DNA of 64,000 bases from Bosea sp. F3-2 (GTDB lineage: Bacteria; Pseudomonadota; Alphaproteobacteria; Rhizobiales; Beijerinckiaceae): NCBI RefSeq assembly GCF_008253865.1, contig NZ_CP042331.1, positions 1,364,001 through 1,428,000 of the forward strand. The letters are read 5' to 3'. Positions 60,930 through 64,000 of the stretch are shown here, piece after piece. A program made the position numbers and the translations under genes. Under the pieces are notes generated by a model. The model made no database searches and was not told where the DNA came from. It worked only from the letters and a program-made list of their open reading frames with translations. Position 1 is the stretch's first letter. Each line of letters begins with the position of its first letter.

Positions 60930-61859
60930 ATGAATCTGAGACAGGTGGATGCCTTCCGGACGATCATGCTGCGCGGTTCGATGACGGCCGCCGCGCAGGA
61001 GCTTCACACGTCGCAGCCCAGCATCAGCCGGCTGATCGCGGAGCTCGAAGCCGAGATCGATTTGAAGCTGTTCGATCGCAAAGCCGGACGATTGCGTCCG
61101 ACGCAGGAAGGGCTGGCCTTCTATCGAGAGGTCGAGCGCAGCTTCACCGGGCTCGAAAATCTCTCTTATGCGGCACGTGACATCCGCGCTTTCGGCACCG
61201 GGCGGCTTCGCATCGCGGCGATGCCAGTGATGGCGCTCGGCTTCATTCCGCGCTGCATTCGCCGGTTCAAGGAGCAATTTCCCAAGGCGATCGTCTCGCT
61301 GCAGATGGGCAATGACGGCACTGTGACGCGCTGGATGTCGTCATCCTATTGCGACATCGGCTTCATCGCGAACGTGATCGACATTCCGCTTGTCGAACAT
61401 CGGCCGCTCTATGCGATCCCGGGCGTCTGTGCTCTTCCGCCCGGCCATCGGCTCGCCGAGCAAGATGTCGTCACGGCAAAAGACCTGGACGGCGAGCCCT
61501 TCATCTCGCTGTCGCTGGAGGACGGCGCACGCATCCGCGTCGATCGGGTCTTCGAAGATGCTGGCGTACGCCGCCAACTCACGGTGGAAACCCCGTTCAG
61601 TGCGGCGATCTGCGCGCTCGTCGAGCAGGGCATCGGTGTCGGCATCGTGAATCCGATCGCCGCCGACGACTACCGTCGCAGTGGCATTTCGTTCCGGCCG
61701 TTCGAACCGCAAGTCATGTTCCACGGCCACGCGATGTTCCCAAGTCACCACCGGGAAGATCCGCTCGTCGATGGTTTCCTTGCCATCGTTCGCGACGACC
61801 TCGCCGTATACAATGCGAAGGCATTGCACGGCTCGATCCCGGCATCGAAATCAAGCTGA
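60930..61859 (+). CDS. LysR-family transcriptional regulator
   Basis: 309 aa. NLRQVDAFRTIMLRGSMTAA and HTSQPSISRLIAELEAEIDL form the helix-turn-helix; FDRKAGRLRPTQEG is the usual wing. The ligand domain contains LRIAAMPVMALGFIPRCI. GAGG lies 7 bases before the ATG at 60930; a start at 60918 is possible. It is divergent from the zinc-ribbon PLP enzyme gene across about 82 bases, so it almost certainly controls the seven-gene operon (60847 to 53732). Confidence 0.92.
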   Translation: MNLRQVDAFRTIMLRGSMTAAAQELHTSQPSISRLIAELEAEIDLKLFDRKAGRLRPTQEGLAFYREVERSFTGLENLSYAARDIRAFGTGRLRIAAMPVMALGFIPRCIRRFKEQFPKAIVSLQMGNDGTVTRWMSSSYCDIGFIANVIDIPLVEHRPLYAIPGVCALPPGHRLAEQDVVTAKDLDGEPFISLSLEDGARIRVDRVFEDAGVRRQLTVETPFSAAICALVEQGIGVGIVNPIAADDYRRSGISFRPFEPQVMFHGHAMFPSHHREDPLVDGFLAIVRDDLAVYNAKALHGSIPASKSS

Positions 61860-62025
61860 TTGCGCTGCCGGCCCTGCGCCATTTGCGGACATTGGGCAAT
61901 GACCCGACAGCCGACATTCGCCACGGGTGATCTCCAGCCGGGCGCATCCTGGGATGTTACGCCGCATCGCGGTCGACCTCCCTTATGGAGAGCCGGCTCC
62001 GTGACACAGGACTGTTCGCCTCGTC

Positions 62026-62056
62026 GCCTGCCTCTGCTTTTGAGAGGCAGGCTTTC
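62026..62056 (+). terminator. Hairpin downstream of the LysR gene
   Basis: GCCTGCCTCT (62026-62035) pairs perfectly with AGAGGCAGGC (62043-62052) around GCTTTTG, followed by TTTC. The short T-run makes it a moderate terminator candidate in the 300-base gap 61860-62159, which otherwise has no gene. Confidence 0.5.
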
Positions 62057-62159
62057 ATTCTCGATGGCTGCCGCGCGAAAGCCAGCACCACTAGCTTCCT
62101 CGCCGTCGCCAGGTGTCGCAGCAGCGTGACGTCTCGCAGACCGATGAGGAGTTACGAGG

Positions 62160-62957
62160 ATGTCTGACATCATGGGAACGGCCGTCGTTACCGGTGCATC
62201 GGGCGGCATCGGAGCGGTCTATGCCGACCGTCTCGCCAAGCGGGGATATGACCTCGTCCTGGTCGCGCGCAGCTCTGACAAGCTTGCCTCCGTCGCCGAA
62301 CGGATCAGCGCGAGGACCGGTCGGCAGGTCGACGTCATGCCCGCCGATCTCGCAGATCCGTCAGACCTCGCGCGTGTCGAGGCCTTCCTGAGGGAAACCC
62401 CGGACGTCACCTTGCTCGTCAACAATGCGGGCCTCGGCGGCGTGTTGACGCTGCTCGACTCCGACGTCGACGAGATGACCTCGCTGATCTCGCTCAACGT
62501 CACCGCGCTGACCCGCCTGACCTATGCCATCGTCCCCCAATTCGTCGCCCGTGGCGCCGGGACGATCATCAACATCGCCTCGATCGTTGCCATCAACCCG
62601 GAAACCCTGAATGGCGTCTACGGTGGCAGCAAGGCCTTCGTCCTCGCCTTCAGCCAGAGCCTGCGGCATGAACTCGCGGGCACCGGCGTCACCGTACAAG
62701 TCGTGCTTCCGGGCGCGACCGCGACCGACTTCTGGGCGATCGCCGGCCGCCCGGTCGAGCATTTGCCTGGCGCGATCGTCATGAGCAGCGAGGATCTCGT
62801 CGATGCCGCGCTCGTCGGGCTCGACCAGGGCGAATTCGCCACCATCCCTCCCCTCCAGGACGGCGGGCTCTTCGACGCCTACGAATCCGCCAGGCAGGCG
62901 ATGATCGGCAAGCTCTCGACGGCCAATCCGGCGCCTCGCTACCGGGTTGCGGCCTGA
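62160..62957 (+). CDS. Short-chain dehydrogenase/reductase (SDR)
   Basis: 265 aa, classical SDR. Nucleotide site VTGASGGIGAVYADRLAKRG, LVNNAGLGG, catalytic Ser in IINIASIVAI, and Tyr/Lys in VYGGSKAFVLAF. The dinucleotide region VLVARSSDKL has an Arg that suggests NADPH preference. It is an oxidoreductase of unknown alcohol/ketone substrate. GAGGAG lies a little far upstream with GAGG nearer the ATG. No pathway neighbours are obvious. Confidence 0.9.
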   Translation: MSDIMGTAVVTGASGGIGAVYADRLAKRGYDLVLVARSSDKLASVAERISARTGRQVDVMPADLADPSDLARVEAFLRETPDVTLLVNNAGLGGVLTLLDSDVDEMTSLISLNVTALTRLTYAIVPQFVARGAGTIINIASIVAINPETLNGVYGGSKAFVLAFSQSLRHELAGTGVTVQVVLPGATATDFWAIAGRPVEHLPGAIVMSSEDLVDAALVGLDQGEFATIPPLQDGGLFDAYESARQAMIGKLSTANPAPRYRVAA

Positions 62958-63033
62958 ACCTTCCGGTCGAATGAGCAGCAACCGAACCCGTTGCAGCGGC
63001 CCGGACCGCCGCGTGACAAGCCGGAGCTCGACG

Positions 63034-63150
63034 ATGGCATTATTGGACGAGGTGATCGAAGCGCATGGCAGCCTCGCCGCGCGCAGGGCGTGCGAGCGGG
63101 GCGAGGCGACGGTCGTCGGCCCGGCACGGGTTCCGGTACGAGGCGCGTGA
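63034..63150 (+). pseudogene. Possible truncated gene start (38 codons)
   Basis: After GGAG the ATG begins MALLDEVIEAHGSLAARRAC, a pattern like the first residues of several small lipoprotein or lipid-binding families ('LDEVIEAHGGLxxW'). The frame then runs GEATVVGPARVPVRGA to a stop, without the usual continuation. It may be the 5' stub of a deleted gene. The call is weak. Confidence 0.3.
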
Positions 63151-63171
63151 CGTGACGGCACGACACTGAAT

Positions 63172-64000
63172 TCATTCCGTCCCGTAGAAATCATCCTCCC
63201 CGGCGTTCAGCATCGCCGCCAGGGTCTGCAGAGCACCATCGAGCTGATCCATGGCGGGGGCCGCCAGCGCCAGCCTGACGGCGTTCGGCGCATGGCCGGG
63301 GGTCACGGCGAAAGTGGTCGAGGGCGTCAACGCGATGTCGCGCCTGGCTGCTGCGACGACGAAGCTCTGCGAGCGCCAGTGCGGCGGCAGCGTCAGCCAC
63401 AGATGGTAGCATTTTTCGTTGGCCTGGATCTCGAAACCCGAGAGGCGATCGGCGGCCAGTTTCTGACGCGCGCGGGCGTCGAGGCGCTTCAGCCTCGTCA
63501 GTTCGGCAACGGTACCATCGCTCATCATCCGTTGCGCGGCAGCGAACGCAAAGCCCGACGCGGTCCAGCCTCCCGAGCGCACCGCGGCCATCACGCTTTC
63601 GCGCAAACGCAGAGGCGGGATGACAAAGCCCAGCGTCAGGCCGGGCGCGGCCTTCTTCGACAGGCTGTCGAGAACGATGCAGGAGTCCGGCGCGAGCGCC
63701 GCAAGCGGCGGCTCGTCATCGAGAAAGCCGTAGACATGGTCCTCGATGACCGTGAGGTCGAGCTTTTCGACGACGCGCAGCAGATCGGCCCGGCGCGCCG
63801 CGGTCATCGTCATGCCCAGCGGATTCTGGACCGCGGGCTGGATGTAGATGGCTGAGAGATGGGCCTCGCGATGCGCCTTCTCCACAGCGTCTGGCCGGAC
63901 GCCGCCATCGTCCATCGCCAGCGGCACCAGCGAAATGCCGAGCCGGGCAGCGGCGCCTTTGATGAAGGGGTAGGTCAAGGCCTCGACGCCGCAGCGCCCT
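63172..64000 (-). CDS. PLP-dependent aminotransferase, 3' part (MocR-like or class I/II)
   Basis: At least 276 codons; the frame stays open to the window edge (reading ...GVEALTYPFIKGAA), so the N-terminus, and any GntR helix-turn-helix, lies outside. AIYIQPAVQNPLGMTMT carries the substrate Asn/Pro region, VIEDHVYGFLDDE the PLP-pyridine Asp, and VLDSLSKKAAPGLTLGFV the PLP lysine. The C-terminal small domain contains TPSTTFAVTPGHAPNAVRLALA. The 'EALTYP' stretch is usual in MocR-type regulators and in 2-aminoadipate-like aminotransferases; which one applies depends on the missing part. Confidence 0.85.
   Translation of the reverse strand, partial: GRCGVEALTYPFIKGAAARLGISLVPLAMDDGGVRPDAVEKAHREAHLSAIYIQPAVQNPLGMTMTAARRADLLRVVEKLDLTVIEDHVYGFLDDEPPLAALAPDSCIVLDSLSKKAAPGLTLGFVIPPLRLRESVMAAVRSGGWTASGFAFAAAQRMMSDGTVAELTRLKRLDARARQKLAADRLSGFEIQANEKCYHLWLTLPPHWRSQSFVVAAARRDIALTPSTTFAVTPGHAPNAVRLALAAPAMDQLDGALQTLAAMLNAGEDDFYGTE

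Noticed and set aside
1..64000. Search for tRNA, rRNA, CRISPR arrays, IS elements, prophage and toxin-antitoxin genes
   Set aside because: No tRNA-like cloverleaf, regularly spaced repeats, transposase or phage proteins were recognised; the palindromic repeats are too short and lack open frames for IS elements.

Overview
The window looks like a piece of an alphaproteobacterial chromosome, most likely Hyphomicrobiales (Rhizobiales). The basis is high GC by eye, dense ATGA/GTGA gene overlaps, many LysR regulators, a wealth of ABC importers for amines and organic acids, and intergenic palindromic repeats of the kind common in that order. A Bosea-like genus is my guess, not something the sequence proves. 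I see no rRNA, tRNA, CRISPR array, IS element, prophage or plasmid replication gene. Most of the window is a set of transport-plus-catabolism operons, each with its own regulator.

Layout. 0-4.3 kb: a LysR regulator, the C-terminal remnant of an aminotransferase overlapping the start of an AEC-type carrier, a methionine gamma-lyase-like enzyme, and a LysE/RhtB exporter. 4.3-8.3 kb (minus): a membrane protein, an OmpR-type response regulator and a HAMP histidine kinase in one overlapping operon. 8.9-11.3 kb: an orphan molybdenum hydroxylase large subunit. 11.6-12.8 kb: an Fsr-type MFS exporter. 13.1-19.1 kb: a UgpBAEC-like (CUT1) importer followed by an EEP-family phosphodiesterase and an inositol-monophosphatase-like enzyme, then a LysR gene. 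20.5-30.8 kb: a long operon of nitrilase-superfamily hydrolase, RraA-like protein, PotABCD-like importer, hydantoinase A and B subunits and an Ldh-family dehydrogenase. 30.9-36.4 kb (minus): a CusAB copper/silver efflux operon with a FixH-like protein and a small Met/Cys-rich exported protein, but no outer-membrane channel gene.

36.6-46.9 kb (minus): a PucR-type regulator, a flavin reductase fused to a Nudix-like domain, an aldehyde dehydrogenase, a luciferase-like FMN monooxygenase, an alpha/beta hydrolase, a NIPSNAP protein and a complete ProVWX importer. Divergent from these is a DUF1185 (amino acid synthesis family) gene. 47.7-51.2 kb: an omega-transaminase and a succinate-semialdehyde-type dehydrogenase, divergent from an Lrp/AsnC regulator. 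51.3-53.7 kb: a second ProX with an M20 amidohydrolase. 53.7-60.8 kb (minus): a tight operon of a zinc-ribbon PLP lyase, a polar amino acid ABC importer, an argininosuccinate-lyase-like enzyme and an FAD amine oxidase, divergent from a LysR gene. The end carries an SDR, a small gene remnant and the 3' part of a PLP aminotransferase that runs off the edge.

The strongest leads are the lyase/PLP/FAD operon (possible N-substituted aspartate or aminopolycarboxylate catabolism), the FMN-monooxygenase/ProVWX operon with its reductase-Nudix fusion, the Ugp-EEP-IMPase phosphodiester operon, and two families of palindromic repeats. One repeat copy supplies the C-terminus of the histidine kinase, and another lies inside the Ugp-like operon.
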